Origin: Eggerthella sinensis
GTDB lineage: Bacteria > Actinomycetota > Coriobacteriia > Coriobacteriales > Eggerthellaceae
Direction: 5' to 3'
DNA: 64,000 nucleotides
Assembly (NCBI RefSeq): GCF_003339815.1
Contig: NZ_PPTT01000025.1
Span: forward strand, 1-64,000
Both the position numbers and the translations under genes were made by a program. Shown in pieces: positions 1 to 10,314 of this stretch; the first letter of the stretch is position 1; every line of letters starts with the position of its first letter. The notes beneath the pieces are model-generated. The model saw only the letters and a program-made list of their open reading frames with translations, was not told where the DNA came from and did not search any database.

Positions 1-97
1 CGGCGGCGACGAGTCAAAGGCGGTGCGCCCTGAACGAAGGGAAGGGCAGCGCCTTGAGACGCCGCCCGGCATCCCTCGGCCTTATAGGCCCTGAGCA

Positions 98-120
98 AAC
101 CACCCTTTTGAAGGGTGGTT
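98..120. terminator. Hairpin, possible terminator of an upstream gene
   Basis: There is a perfect 10-bp inverted repeat (AACCACCCTT / AAGGGTGGTT) with a 3-nt loop. No clear T-run follows on the plus strand, and only TTTGCTC follows on the minus strand. It lies just after two frames that end at 94 and 125, so termination of a gene outside the window is plausible but unproven. Confidence 0.35.
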
Positions 121-270
121 CATGATTGCGTCATCGCGGCGTGCCCCCCATCGTGCCCCCCCACCATGGCGTGCCTGTGCGCGTGCTTGTCGAACATGCG
201 CCCCGCACGCCGTCCGGCGAACCCGCCGGTCGCCCCAAAGGCGCGCAGCGCCTCAACGGCAAGCAACCCT

Positions 271-373
271 CCAGGCGCGCCAATAAGAGGAGGGATGCCA
301 CCGCGCGCGAATGGGAGGAGGGGTCGCCACCGCGCGCGAATGCGGGGAGGGGGCGCCACCACGCGCCCATGAA
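271..373. repeat. 29-bp tandem repeats, about four copies
   Basis: The string GCCACC followed by a CG-rich stretch recurs at 297, 326 and 355, giving a strict 29-bp period. A more degenerate copy lies upstream at about 271-296. The units share a GGAGG core and a CGCGCG core. They are too few and have no unique spacers, so this is not a CRISPR array. A similar 29-30-bp period appears in the intergenic region at 27368-27686. Confidence 0.7.
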
Positions 374-492
374 AGCGGGGAGCCTTCGCATCCCTCCCAA
401 ATCCATTGAAGACCCATTGTAACTGGCGCTTCCACACGGGTTCGTGTATCGTAAGGCGTCTAAGCAAAGCGGGCTGATGAAAGAAGGACGGC

Positions 493-1194
<702 letters not shown>

Positions 1195-1205
1195 ACGGCG
1201 CACGA

Positions 1206-4200
1206 GTGAAGAACGCGTTCAACACCGAAACCATCCGCTCCATCACCCATTCGCTCGGGCGTTTCCTGGCCATCGCGGCCATCGTCGCGCTCGGCACGGG
1301 CTTCTACGCGGGCCTGCGCATGACGGCTCCCGACATGAAGCTGGCGGCCGACGAATTCTACGACGGCACGTCGCTCATGGACGTCCGCATCATCTCGACG
1401 CTCGGCCTCACCGACGCCGACATCACGGCCCTGCGCCACGTGGAAGGCGTCGAGGCGGTCATGCCGGCGCGCGAGACCGACGTCATGGCCACTATCGGAG
1501 GCGAGCAGTACGCCACGCGCGTGCACTCGCTGCCCGATGCCGCGCGCACGAGCGACTCCTCCGACGGCGTGCACGCGTACTCCGACGACCCCGACTACCT
1601 GAACCGCCCCATCCTCACCGAGGGCTCGTGGCCTCAAACCGAGGGCGAATGCGTGCTGTCCTCCAACCTCGTGGTGAACGACTCCGTGAGCATCGGCGAC
1701 ACGGTGACCATCACCGAGGGCACGCAGGACGTAGACGACACGCTCGCAACCCGCACGTATACCATCGTCGGCTTCGTGAACTCCTCGTATTACGCCACCT
1801 CTTCCAGCATGGGGGACACCACGCTCGGATCGGGCTCCATCCAGGAGTACATGTACGTGCCCGCAAGCGACTTCTCGTCCGACCTGCCGTACACCGAGGC
1901 GTTCCTGACCGTGCGCGGCGCCGCGTCCGAAGCCTCGTCGAGCGATGCATACGACCAGCGCGTGGCCGAGGTCACCGAACGCATCGAAGCGCTCGCTCCC
2001 GAGCGCGAGCAGGCACGCGTCGACGCGCTGAAGGCCGATGCCCAAAAGGAGCTCGACGAGAAGCGCGCCGACTACGAGCGCGAGAAGGCCGACGCTCTTG
2101 CGCAGCTCGACGACGCGCAGCGCCAGCTCGATGACGCGGCCGCCGCCATCGCCACGAGCGAGCAGCAGCTTGCCGATGGCCAGGCCTCCTACGACAACGG
2201 CGTGGCGGAACTCGCGAAGCAGAAGGCGAGCGCCCAGCAGCAGATGGCCGACGCCGAGCAGCAGATCGCCGACGGCCAGGCGCAGCTCGACGCACAGCGT
2301 CCGACGCTCGAGGACGGCGCCGCGCAGCTGCAGGCGGCCTGGGATGCCTACCATGCCCAGGCGGCGCAGGCGGAAGAGGAGCTGAAGCCCGTCGAGGCGC
2401 AGATCGCCGCCGGCAAGCAGCAGCTCGTCGGGCTTCAGGCGCAACTCGACGAGCTCAACAAAGACCCCGAGACCAACGCCGCGGCCATTGCGGCGCTCCA
2501 GCAGCAGATGGCCGCCCTTCAACAGCAGCTCGATGCTGCGCAGGCGAGCGTCGACGGCGCCCGCCAGCAGCTCGCCGACGCGAAGGCGCAGCTCGACCAG
2601 CAGCAGGCGGTATACAACGACGGCAAGGCCCAGTTCGACGCGAGCGCCGCGCAGCTCGAGCAGGCGCGCGCCGACCTCGCCGCCGCCCGCACCCAGGCCG
2701 ACAACGAGGTGTCCGCTGCGCAGCAGCAGCTCGACGCGGCCGCCGCGCAGTTGCAGGACGGCCGGGCCCAGCTCGAGCAGGGCAAGGCCGACTACGAGAG
2801 CGGGCGGGAAGAATACGACCGGCAGAAGGCCGATGCCGACGAGCAGCTGGCCGATGCCGAGCGCCAGCTCGCCGACGCGCAGAAGCAAATCGACGACCTT
2901 GAATCCCCCGAGTGGCTCATCATGGATCGCACGGCGAACTACGGCGTGGCCAGCTTCGAGGCCGACGCGAACCGCGTGGACAGCATCGCAGCCGTGTTCC
3001 CGTTCATCTTCTTCCTCGTGGCGGCTCTCGTGGCCCTCACCACCATGACACGCATGGTGGAGGAGGAGCGCGTGCTCATCGGCACGTTCAAAGCGCTCGG
3101 CTACCGCCGCATGCGCATCGCCTCGAAGTACCTCGTGTACGCCGCCGTGGCCAGCGGCGCGGGTAGCCTCGTGGGCATCGTCATCCTGTCGCAGGTGCTG
3201 CCCGCCGTCATCATGAAAGCCTACGGCATCATCTACTTCGTCCCGGCGCTGCCGTTGCCGCTGCCCATCGATCCCTGGTTCGCCGGGCTCGCGGCCGGCC
3301 TCGGCGTGGGCGTCACCCTGTTCGCCACTTGGGCGGCCGTCACGGCCACGCTGCGCGAGCGCCCGGCGCTGCTCATGCTGCCGCGCGCGCCGAAGGCGGG
3401 CAAGCGCATCCTGCTCGAGCGCATCGGGCCCGTGTGGCGCCACCTCTCGTTCTCGTGGAAGGTGACGTTCCGCAACCTGTTCCGCTACAAGAAGCGCTTC
3501 ATCATGACGGTCATCGGCATCGCGGGCTGCACGGCGCTGCTGCTGACGGGGCTCGGCCTGTCCGACGCCATCAACGACATCATCGACAAGCAGTTCGGCG
3601 AGATCACGAAGTACAACGCCACCGTCACGCTGGCCGACGACATCTCCGATGCCGACGAGGCCCAGGTGGACCACCTGCTCGACGACGACGCCGTAGTGAG
3701 CGCGCATACCGCGGTCATGCGTCAGAACCTGCTGGCCACCGGCCCGGACAAGAAGGACATGCACATGGAGCTCGTGGTGCCGGAAGATCCCGGTGCCTTC
3801 GACCAGTACGTCACGCTGCGCACGCGCACGGGGCAGGAGCCGCTCGCGCTCGCCGCCGACGGGCTGCTGCTCACCGAGAAGATGGCGAACGAGCTGGGCG
3901 TCGGCGTGGGCGACACCGTCACGTTCACCGAACAGGACGCCATCGGCAACGCGACGAACGACTCCTACGAGGCCACCGTGTCGGGCATCGTGGAAAACTA
4001 CGTCTACCACTACGCCTATATGGGGCCGAAGCTGTACGAGCAGCTCATGGGGCACGCGGCCGACTACCGCACCGTCTTGGCCATCACCACCACCGATCCT
4101 GCGTTGCGCGCCTCGTTCAGCAGCGATCTTCTGGCTATCGACGGCGTGAAGACCGTCGCGTTCAACGACGAGACCATCGACGCCTACCGCGACATGATGT

Positions 4201-4607
4201 CGAGCGTCAACATGATCGTGGTCGTGCTTGTGGTGGCCGCCGCCGCGCTCGCGTTCATCGTGCTGTACAACCTCACCAACATCAACATCACCGAGCGCAT
4301 GCGCGAGATCGCCACGCTCAAGGTGCTCGGCTTCACGCCGCGCGAGATGAATGCCTACATCTTCCGCGAGATATTCCTGCTCGCGGCCATCGGCTGCGCG
4401 GTGGGCCTCGTGCTGGGCGTGTGGATGGAGAGCTTCGTCGTGGTCACGGCCGAGGTGGACCAGATCATGTTCGGCCGCACCATCCATCCGGCCAGCTTCG
4501 TCATCGCCTTTGTGCTCACCATGCTGTTCACCGTGCTCGTCATGTTGGCCATGCGCGGCAAGCTGCACCGCATCGACATGGTGGAGAGCCTCAAGTCGAA
4601 CGAGTAA
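1206..4607 (+). CDS. FtsX-like ABC permease with long coiled-coil insert
   Basis: The GTG start at 1206 lies 11 nt after the ATPase gene and gives 1133 residues; longer upstream in-frame starts would run through the ATPase gene. A first membrane segment lies at about residues 15-37. An extracytoplasmic region of about 530 residues follows. Residues of about 265-566 within it are a Gln/Ala/Asp-rich heptad-like segment (repeated 'QQLADG', 'AQLD' blocks), a predicted coiled coil. Three membrane segments (about 594-715), a second extracytoplasmic domain and three C-terminal segments complete a duplicated FtsX fold. Such proteins work as exporters of lipids or peptides, or as mechanotransmitters to wall enzymes; the substrate cannot be read from sequence. 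Confidence 0.88.
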   Translation: MKNAFNTETIRSITHSLGRFLAIAAIVALGTGFYAGLRMTAPDMKLAADEFYDGTSLMDVRIISTLGLTDADITALRHVEGVEAVMPARETDVMATIGGEQYATRVHSLPDAARTSDSSDGVHAYSDDPDYLNRPILTEGSWPQTEGECVLSSNLVVNDSVSIGDTVTITEGTQDVDDTLATRTYTIVGFVNSSYYATSSSMGDTTLGSGSIQEYMYVPASDFSSDLPYTEAFLTVRGAASEASSSDAYDQRVAEVTERIEALAPEREQARVDALKADAQKELDEKRADYEREKADALAQLDDAQRQLDDAAAAIATSEQQLADGQASYDNGVAELAKQKASAQQQMADAEQQIADGQAQLDAQRPTLEDGAAQLQAAWDAYHAQAAQAEEELKPVEAQIAAGKQQLVGLQAQLDELNKDPETNAAAIAALQQQMAALQQQLDAAQASVDGARQQLADAKAQLDQQQAVYNDGKAQFDASAAQLEQARADLAAARTQADNEVSAAQQQLDAAAAQLQDGRAQLEQGKADYESGREEYDRQKADADEQLADAERQLADAQKQIDDLESPEWLIMDRTANYGVASFEADANRVDSIAAVFPFIFFLVAALVALTTMTRMVEEERVLIGTFKALGYRRMRIASKYLVYAAVASGAGSLVGIVILSQVLPAVIMKAYGIIYFVPALPLPLPIDPWFAGLAAGLGVGVTLFATWAAVTATLRERPALLMLPRAPKAGKRILLERIGPVWRHLSFSWKVTFRNLFRYKKRFIMTVIGIAGCTALLLTGLGLSDAINDIIDKQFGEITKYNATVTLADDISDADEAQVDHLLDDDAVVSAHTAVMRQNLLATGPDKKDMHMELVVPEDPGAFDQYVTLRTRTGQEPLALAADGLLLTEKMANELGVGVGDTVTFTEQDAIGNATNDSYEATVSGIVENYVYHYAYMGPKLYEQLMGHAADYRTVLAITTTDPALRASFSSDLLAIDGVKTVAFNDETIDAYRDMMSSVNMIVVVLVVAAAALAFIVLYNLTNINITERMREIATLKVLGFTPREMNAYIFREIFLLAAIGCAVGLVLGVWMESFVVVTAEVDQIMFGRTIHPASFVIAFVLTMLFTVLVMLAMRGKLHRIDMVESLKSNE

Positions 4608-4654
4608 TGCGCTACAATGAGCGCTTGACGATTAAAAACAGAAGGGGATCTTTC

Positions 4655-5998
4655 ATGAAGGTAACCGAAAAGAAGCTCGACGACGGCCGCATCCTGCTCG
4701 AGGCCGTTGCCTCCACTGCCGAGGTAAGCCATGCGCTCACCATGGCCCAGTACGGGTTCGCGCAGCAGATGGGCATGCAGATCATGCCGGGCATGTCGGT
4801 GGCGCAGGCCGCCGAGCAGCAGCTGGGCATCAAGGACCTCGACGCCATCGTGCAGCAGCAGGCCGTGGAGTACCTCGTGCCGTTCGCCATCGACAAGCGC
4901 AACATCATGCCGGCTTATCCCGCCGAGCCGAAGGTGGAAGCGCCGCTCAAGCGCGGCCAGACGTTCTCCTTTGAGCTGCGCGTGGCGCCGAAGCCCGACT
5001 ACGAGCTGACGTCCTACGAGCCCGTGTCCATCACCGTGCCGCCGTTCGAGATCGAGCAGGCCGAGGTGGAGGCGCAAATCGCCCAGATCGCCGAGAGCTA
5101 CGCCGAGTTCGTGGCCGACGAGCCGCATCCGGTGGCCGACGGCGACGGCTTCATGCTGGCCCTCGAGGCGTCCCAGAACGGCGAGAAGATGGAGAACCTG
5201 TCCACCGAAGGGCGCACGTACCTCACCGGCATGGGCCTCATGCCCGAGGACTTCGAGAAGCACCTCATCGGCATGAACGTGGGCGAGACGAAGTCGTTCT
5301 CGTTCGCGTTGCCGGGCGCCGCCGAAGGCGAGACCGGCGATGCCGTGGACTGCACCGTCACCATCAAGGAGATGCAGAAGAAGGTCATTCCCGAGATCAA
5401 CGACGAGTGGGTGGCGAAGAACCTGCCCATGTACCGCGATGCGGCCGCCCTGCGCGGCGGCATCAACGACCGCCTCACGGCCGATCGCCGTGCGCAGTAC
5501 GAGGCTTACAAGCTGCAAGTTGCCGCTGCCGAGCTTGCGAAGCGCTTCCAGGGCCGCATTGCCGACGAGGTGTACGAGGCCATGCAGAAGACGCTGCTGG
5601 CCAATATGCGCGGCCAGCTGCAGCAGCAGGGCATCCCGTTCGAGCAGTTCGTGCAGAGCCAGGGCGGCGAGCAGCAGTTCGGCATGCTCATGATGATGCA
5701 GACGCGCGAGATGCTCGTGCAGGGCTACGCGCTCGACGCGCTGTTCCGCCACGAGAAGCTCACGCTCACCGACGAGGACATCGACGCGGCCTGCCGTTCC
5801 ATGAACCCGCAGAACCCCGAGGCCACGCGCCGCGAGATGGAGGAGAACGGCCGCGGCTTCGCCCTGCGCGAGGCGGCCGAGCGCATGAAGGCCAACCAGT
5901 GGCTCCTCGACCACGCGAACGTCACGGTGGAGGCCCCGCAGGCCCCCGAAGCGCCCGAAGCGCCCGAGGCCTCGCAGCCCGAGCCCGCCGCCGAATAG
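4655..5998 (+). CDS. tig: Trigger-factor-like chaperone
   Basis: The ATG at 4655 gives 447 residues. The layout resembles trigger factor: an N-terminal domain, a degenerate FKBP-like middle part (about residues 155-245, with GDGF and GMNVGETKSFSF blocks), and a long helical C-terminal domain with an Ala/Pro/Glu-rich tail. The ribosome-docking signature GFRxGKxP of true trigger factors is not visible; the corresponding region reads YGFAQQMGMQIMPG. clpP and clpX, common neighbours of tig, are absent here. The protein may be a divergent trigger factor or a related holdase that does not dock on ribosomes. The gene follows the permease by 47 nt and ends in a strong terminator. Confidence 0.68.
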   Translation: MKVTEKKLDDGRILLEAVASTAEVSHALTMAQYGFAQQMGMQIMPGMSVAQAAEQQLGIKDLDAIVQQQAVEYLVPFAIDKRNIMPAYPAEPKVEAPLKRGQTFSFELRVAPKPDYELTSYEPVSITVPPFEIEQAEVEAQIAQIAESYAEFVADEPHPVADGDGFMLALEASQNGEKMENLSTEGRTYLTGMGLMPEDFEKHLIGMNVGETKSFSFALPGAAEGETGDAVDCTVTIKEMQKKVIPEINDEWVAKNLPMYRDAAALRGGINDRLTADRRAQYEAYKLQVAAAELAKRFQGRIADEVYEAMQKTLLANMRGQLQQQGIPFEQFVQSQGGEQQFGMLMMMQTREMLVQGYALDALFRHEKLTLTDEDIDAACRSMNPQNPEATRREMEENGRGFALREAAERMKANQWLLDHANVTVEAPQAPEAPEAPEASQPEPAAE

Positions 5999-6020
5999 CG
6001 CGCATCGCTCCCGTACAGCA

Positions 6021-6054
6021 AAAAGCACCCGGCCGCGGCCGGGTGCTTTTTTGC
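6021..6054. terminator. Bidirectional rho-independent terminator
   Basis: A perfect 30-bp palindrome starts AAAAGCACCC and ends GGGTGCTTTT, with a GGCCGCGGCC centre. Flanking A and T runs let it work in both directions. It separates the convergent trigger-factor-like gene (plus) and the EAL-domain gene (minus). Confidence 0.93.
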
Positions 6055-6095
6055 GTTGAAAGAGGGGAGGGGGCGAGGCAGAGAGCGCGACTCCC

Positions 6096-8060
6096 TCAAG
6101 CTCCCTGCTGGTCGGCCCAAGACTCGCTGCCGGCGATGTAGGCGGCGGCGTCTTGAGGCGGCATGGGGCGGGCGAACAGGTACCCCTGCATGAGCGAGCA
6201 GCCGCAGCGCGCAAGGAACTGGCGCTGCTCCTGGGTTTCCACGCCTTCGGACAGCACTTCGCTGCCGATGGACGAGAAGCAGGCGATGAGGTAGCGCAGA
6301 AACGACGTGTCGTCGTTGTCGGTGCTCGTGGCCCACAGGATGCTCTTGTCGATTTTCACCACGTCGATGGGCAGGTCGAGGAGGGTGGACACGTTCGAGT
6401 AACCCGTGCCGAAGTCGTCGAGGTAGAACTTCACGCCGTGCTCGTTCATCGTGCGCATGAAGGCGTGCACGGCATCGCGGTTCGCGATGATGGCGGTCTC
6501 GGTGATTTCGATGCGCACGCAGGAGGCGGGGATGCCGTGCCGCTCCACGATGGCGAGCACCTTCTCGGCCAGGTCGTTCTGCACGAACTGCACCGACGAG
6601 AAGTTCACCGACACGCCGCGGAACGACGTGTTCGGGTGCGCGTCGCGGTACGCTTTCACGAACGAGCATGCCTGGTCAAGCACCGCGTACGTGAGCTCGG
6701 GAATGAGGCCGATCTGCTCGGTGATGGGAATGAACTCGTCGGGCGGGATGGGGCCCAGTTCGTCGTCCGTCAGGCGACACAGCGCTTCGGCCGTGACGAA
6801 CATCTTGGCCTTCTCCGACCAGATGGGCTGGAAGTGCACGCTCAAGCCGTTGTTGGCAACCGCTTCGCGCACGATGTCGGCGATGGTGCTGCGGCGGTGG
6901 ATGGCGTCCATGAGGGCTGGCGTGCACACGCACGGCGTGCCCGGCTCGAGGCGCTTGGCCTCGGTTGCGGCGTATTCGAGGGCTGCCACCACGTCGGCGG
7001 GGGTCTGCGCGATGGTGGGGTAGGACACGACGCCCACGGCGGCCGCCATCGTGAACGAATGCCCGCCGATGCGCCACGGGCGCTCGAGCCGTTCGTGCAG
7101 CGCGTCGAGCACGGCGGCCACGTCGGTGCCGTGTCCCGCCTGCGCCTCCTCCTCGTCCACCACGAGGGCGAACTGGTCGCCGCTGTAGCGGTACAGGCGC
7201 GTGCCGGCGCCGAGCGTCTCCAGGAACTGCGCGAACGCGCGCAAGAACCGGTCGCCGTTGTCGTGGCCGAACTTGTCGTTGATGAACTTGAAGTTGGACA
7301 ACGACACGAGCAGCGCCGTGAAGGGCCGCTTCTTGTCGTGCATGAGCGCCACCATCGACAGGAACTCCTGGCGGTTCGGCGCGCCCGTGAGCAGGTCCAC
7401 CGAAAGGCGTTTGTTCTGGAGGTACAGGTAGATGATCAACAGCGAGCAGGTTGCGGCCGAACCCGACAGCAGGTACGCGGGAAACATCTGCTGCACGGCG
7501 ATCACCACGACGGCGATGAGCGGAAACACCGCCAGGATGCGCTTGATGGTGGGATCGATGGGCGCGCGGGTGAACACGACGAGCGCGAAGCAGGCGATGC
7601 AGTAGAAGTAGAACACGAGATACGTGGTGAGGATGAGCGGCCCTTGATGGTAGCCGCCGTTCCCGTCGAACCAGAACAGGCAGTGCGTGGCGAAGTTCGC
7701 GATGACGATGAGGGCGTACAGGGCGCACGGCACGGCGCTCACGATGATCTGCCAGGGTCGCACGGCGCGCGCCTCGCCCACCACGGCCACGGCGTAGTAG
7801 AAGTAGACGGTGCCCAGCAGCGGCGTGAGCACGAAGTAGACGGCGGTGACGATGTAGGTGAGCGGCAGCAGCGTAGCCGGCGCGTAGGCGATCATGAGGG
7901 TGGAGGCGAGGTTCGTGCCGATGGCGCCGATGGTGGTGATGAGGCACAGGCGGAACAGCATGTTCTTGCGCGAGGGTACCGCGTGGCTTCTGCGCGAATA
8001 CACCGAGATGATCAGCACGATTATGAAGGCGATGGCCTCCGCCGAAACGTTCCATATCAT
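6096..8060 (-). CDS. Membrane EAL-domain c-di-GMP phosphodiesterase with degenerate GGDEF
   Basis: The 654-residue protein starts MIWNVSAEAI; an upstream in-frame Met at 8099 is less likely because the hydrophobic domain begins at the chosen one. About 210 residues of multiple membrane segments form an N-terminal sensor-like part. A GGDEF-family domain follows, with its signature changed to SGDQF (near residue 293), so cyclase activity is doubtful. The C-terminal EAL domain keeps EALCRL (near 423), the N and E ligands (NFSS, IEITET), DDFGTGYS, a KID lysine and EGVE (near 605), as in active phosphodiesterases. It probably hydrolyses c-di-GMP at the inner face of the membrane. Confidence 0.9.
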   Translation of the reverse strand: MIWNVSAEAIAFIIVLIISVYSRRSHAVPSRKNMLFRLCLITTIGAIGTNLASTLMIAYAPATLLPLTYIVTAVYFVLTPLLGTVYFYYAVAVVGEARAVRPWQIIVSAVPCALYALIVIANFATHCLFWFDGNGGYHQGPLILTTYLVFYFYCIACFALVVFTRAPIDPTIKRILAVFPLIAVVVIAVQQMFPAYLLSGSAATCSLLIIYLYLQNKRLSVDLLTGAPNRQEFLSMVALMHDKKRPFTALLVSLSNFKFINDKFGHDNGDRFLRAFAQFLETLGAGTRLYRYSGDQFALVVDEEEAQAGHGTDVAAVLDALHERLERPWRIGGHSFTMAAAVGVVSYPTIAQTPADVVAALEYAATEAKRLEPGTPCVCTPALMDAIHRRSTIADIVREAVANNGLSVHFQPIWSEKAKMFVTAEALCRLTDDELGPIPPDEFIPITEQIGLIPELTYAVLDQACSFVKAYRDAHPNTSFRGVSVNFSSVQFVQNDLAEKVLAIVERHGIPASCVRIEITETAIIANRDAVHAFMRTMNEHGVKFYLDDFGTGYSNVSTLLDLPIDVVKIDKSILWATSTDNDDTSFLRYLIACFSSIGSEVLSEGVETQEQRQFLARCGCSLMQGYLFARPMPPQDAAAYIAGSESWADQQGA

Positions 8061-8198
8061 AGTGTCTTCTTGCCCACGCTTTCCACGCGCTTGCCTCATC
8101 TATGCCAACGCATACATGTGCATACATTGTAGCGTACCGCGCCGTGGAAAAGACCCACGCTTTCGCCAGGGGGGAGGGGTTCTTTTCGCAGTTGAGGG

Positions 8199-8453
8199 CT
8201 ACACCAGTACGAGCCGTGCACCGGGGGCCAGCCCCAGCTCGCCGATGGTGCTGTTCGGGTCGATGAAGCAGCCCGTGTCCTCGGACATGAGGGCCGTGCT
8301 GCGCACGGCGTCGGGGTGCCCGCGATCGTGACACGAGAGGATGGCCGCGATGAGCCTGCTCGCCTCGCCGGCGCTCAACGTGGCAGGCACCCAAACGTCG
8401 TAGGCCGCGCACGTTGCGGGCAGCAACACGTTCACGAGCAGCATGTCGTTCAT
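8199..8453 (-). CDS. Small YukD-like (ubiquitin-fold) protein
   Basis: The 84-residue protein (start MNDMLLVNVLLP) has AAAGG upstream as ribosome-binding site. A beta-rich N-terminal half, a central helix (AGEASRLIAAIL) and a C-terminal block PNSTIGELGLAPGARLVLV fit the ubiquitin-like YukD/EsaB fold, best known as an accessory of type VII (ESX/Yuk) secretion. No WXG100 protein or FtsK-like ATPase lies nearby. The assignment rests on pattern only. A longer in-frame start at 8825 would run back across the promoter of the ribosomal operon and is unlikely. Confidence 0.6.
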   Translation of the reverse strand: MNDMLLVNVLLPATCAAYDVWVPATLSAGEASRLIAAILSCHDRGHPDAVRSTALMSEDTGCFIDPNSTIGELGLAPGARLVLV

Positions 8454-8824
8454 CGCGCGACCTTTCGGAAACGGGAGGGAGGGGCGGAGGGGCACCATGA
8501 GCATGATACGCGAATATTTATCGTTTATCGTTAAAAGTTGTTCACGGGTTGGTAGCAAAGGTTGCAGCGTCCGGACGGCATTGCGGGGTGACGTACTTGT
8601 GCGCAGGTTGTGTCCGTCAAATTGCTTCTTGAATACGAGACGTTTTCTGCGTATAATTCTCGGTTGCGTCTGGACTTTGATGGATACACCCGGACGCGTG
8701 GCAACCGGAGTCGCACGTACCCAGCCTCCCTGCGGTACCCAAGCGGCAATCGGAGCCACGAAGAGACGAAGGATTTTCGGTGTACGGAGAGGCGTGCGAG
8801 CGAGAATCCGCAGAAAGGAAAGCA
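8454..8824. other. Divergent regulatory region and ribosomal operon leader
   Basis: This 371-nt gap lies between the minus-strand YukD-like gene and rplB. An AT-rich block (8508-8540) includes a repeated 'TATCGTT'. The promoter at 8629-8657 predicts an untranslated leader of about 160 nt before rplB. The leader has no obvious small ORF and no terminator. It could hold an autoregulatory site for a ribosomal protein, but I cannot define one by eye. Confidence 0.6.
8629..8657 (+). promoter_or_regulatory. Sigma-70-type promoter of the rplB-secY operon
   Basis: The -35 TTGAAT (8629-8634) and the consensus -10 TATAAT (8652-8657) are separated by exactly 17 bp. Transcription should start near 8664. 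It is the best promoter match found in the window and lies upstream of the ribosomal protein genes. Confidence 0.85.
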
Positions 8825-9655
<831 letters not shown>

Positions 9656-9678
9656 CGGAAAGACGTTAAGGAGTAATA

Positions 9679-9954
9679 GTGAGTAGAAGTTTGAAGAAGG
9701 GTCCTTTCGTTGAACCGCGCCTTCTTGACCGCGTCGAGAAGATGAACGCAGCAGGCGAGAAGAACGTCGTGAAGACCTGGTCGCGCTCGAGCACCATCTT
9801 CCCGGAAATGGTGGGTCACACCATCGCCGTGCACGACGGCCGCAAGCACGTGCCGGTATACGTTACGGAATCCATGGTCGGCCACAAGCTGGGCGAATTC
9901 GCCCCGACCCGCACGTTCAAGGGTCACTCCGCCGACAAGGGCAAGAAGAGATAG
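9679..9954 (+). CDS. rpsS: 30S ribosomal protein S19
   Basis: The 91-residue protein binds 16S rRNA in the small-subunit head together with S13. The start [11 protein letters not shown] and the segment [16 protein letters not shown] are diagnostic. The start codon is GTG (9679), with TTAAGGAG a few bases upstream. It follows rplB by 23 nt and precedes rplV by 13 nt, in conserved order. Confidence 0.98.
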   Translation: MSRSLKKGPFVEPRLLDRVEKMNAAGEKNVVKTWSRSSTIFPEMVGHTIAVHDGRKHVPVYVTESMVGHKLGEFAPTRTFKGHSADKGKKR

Positions 9955-9967
9955 GAAGGGGTGAACA

Positions 9968-10309
9968 ATGGAAGCTAAAGCAATTGCACGCTACGTCCGC
10001 GTTTCGCCCCGTAAGGCTCGCATCGTCATCGATCTGATCCGCGGCAAGTCCGTGGTCAACGCTCGCGAGATCCTCCAGTTCTCCGATCGCGACATCGCTG
10101 AGGTTGTGGCCAAGACGCTGAACTCCGCCGTGGCCAACGCTGAGAACCTGCATCACGTGCGTCCGGAAACGCTCGTCGTGAAAGCGGCCTTCGCCGACGA
10201 AGGCCCCACGCTCAAGCGCATCCGTCCGCGCGCCAAGGGCTCCGCATCGCGCATCCGCAAGCGCACGAGCCATATCACCATCATCGTTGCACCGCGAGAG
10301 GAGGCATAA
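9968..10309 (+). CDS. rplV: 50S ribosomal protein L22
   Basis: The 113-residue protein has the extended beta-hairpin that lines the nascent peptide tunnel. The N-terminal [11 protein letters not shown] block and the C-terminal [18 protein letters not shown] hairpin segment identify it. RBS AAGGGGTG lies before the ATG. It ends 5 nt before rpsC. Confidence 0.98.
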   Translation: MEAKAIARYVRVSPRKARIVIDLIRGKSVVNAREILQFSDRDIAEVVAKTLNSAVANAENLHHVRPETLVVKAAFADEGPTLKRIRPRAKGSASRIRKRTSHITIIVAPREEA

Positions 10310-10314
10310 GCCGC

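Larger units (their letters stand above)
1..492. other. Intergenic stretch at the left edge
   Basis: No convincing gene lies here. Two plus-strand frames are open from the window edge, one to a TGA at 92-94 and one to a TGA at 123-125. Either could be the last 30-40 codons of an upstream gene, but neither shows a recognisable motif. The rest holds a hairpin (98-120) and a run of 29-bp repeats (about 271-373). The ribosome-binding site AGAAGGA lies just before the first clear gene at 493. Open frames across the repeats on both strands look like by-products of GC-rich repeat sequence. Confidence 0.55.

Noticed and set aside
8454-8824. Extension of the YukD-like gene to an upstream start at 8825
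   Set aside because: It would read through the ribosomal operon promoter and leader, and its extra 124 residues lack protein-like features. The start at 8453 has an RBS.
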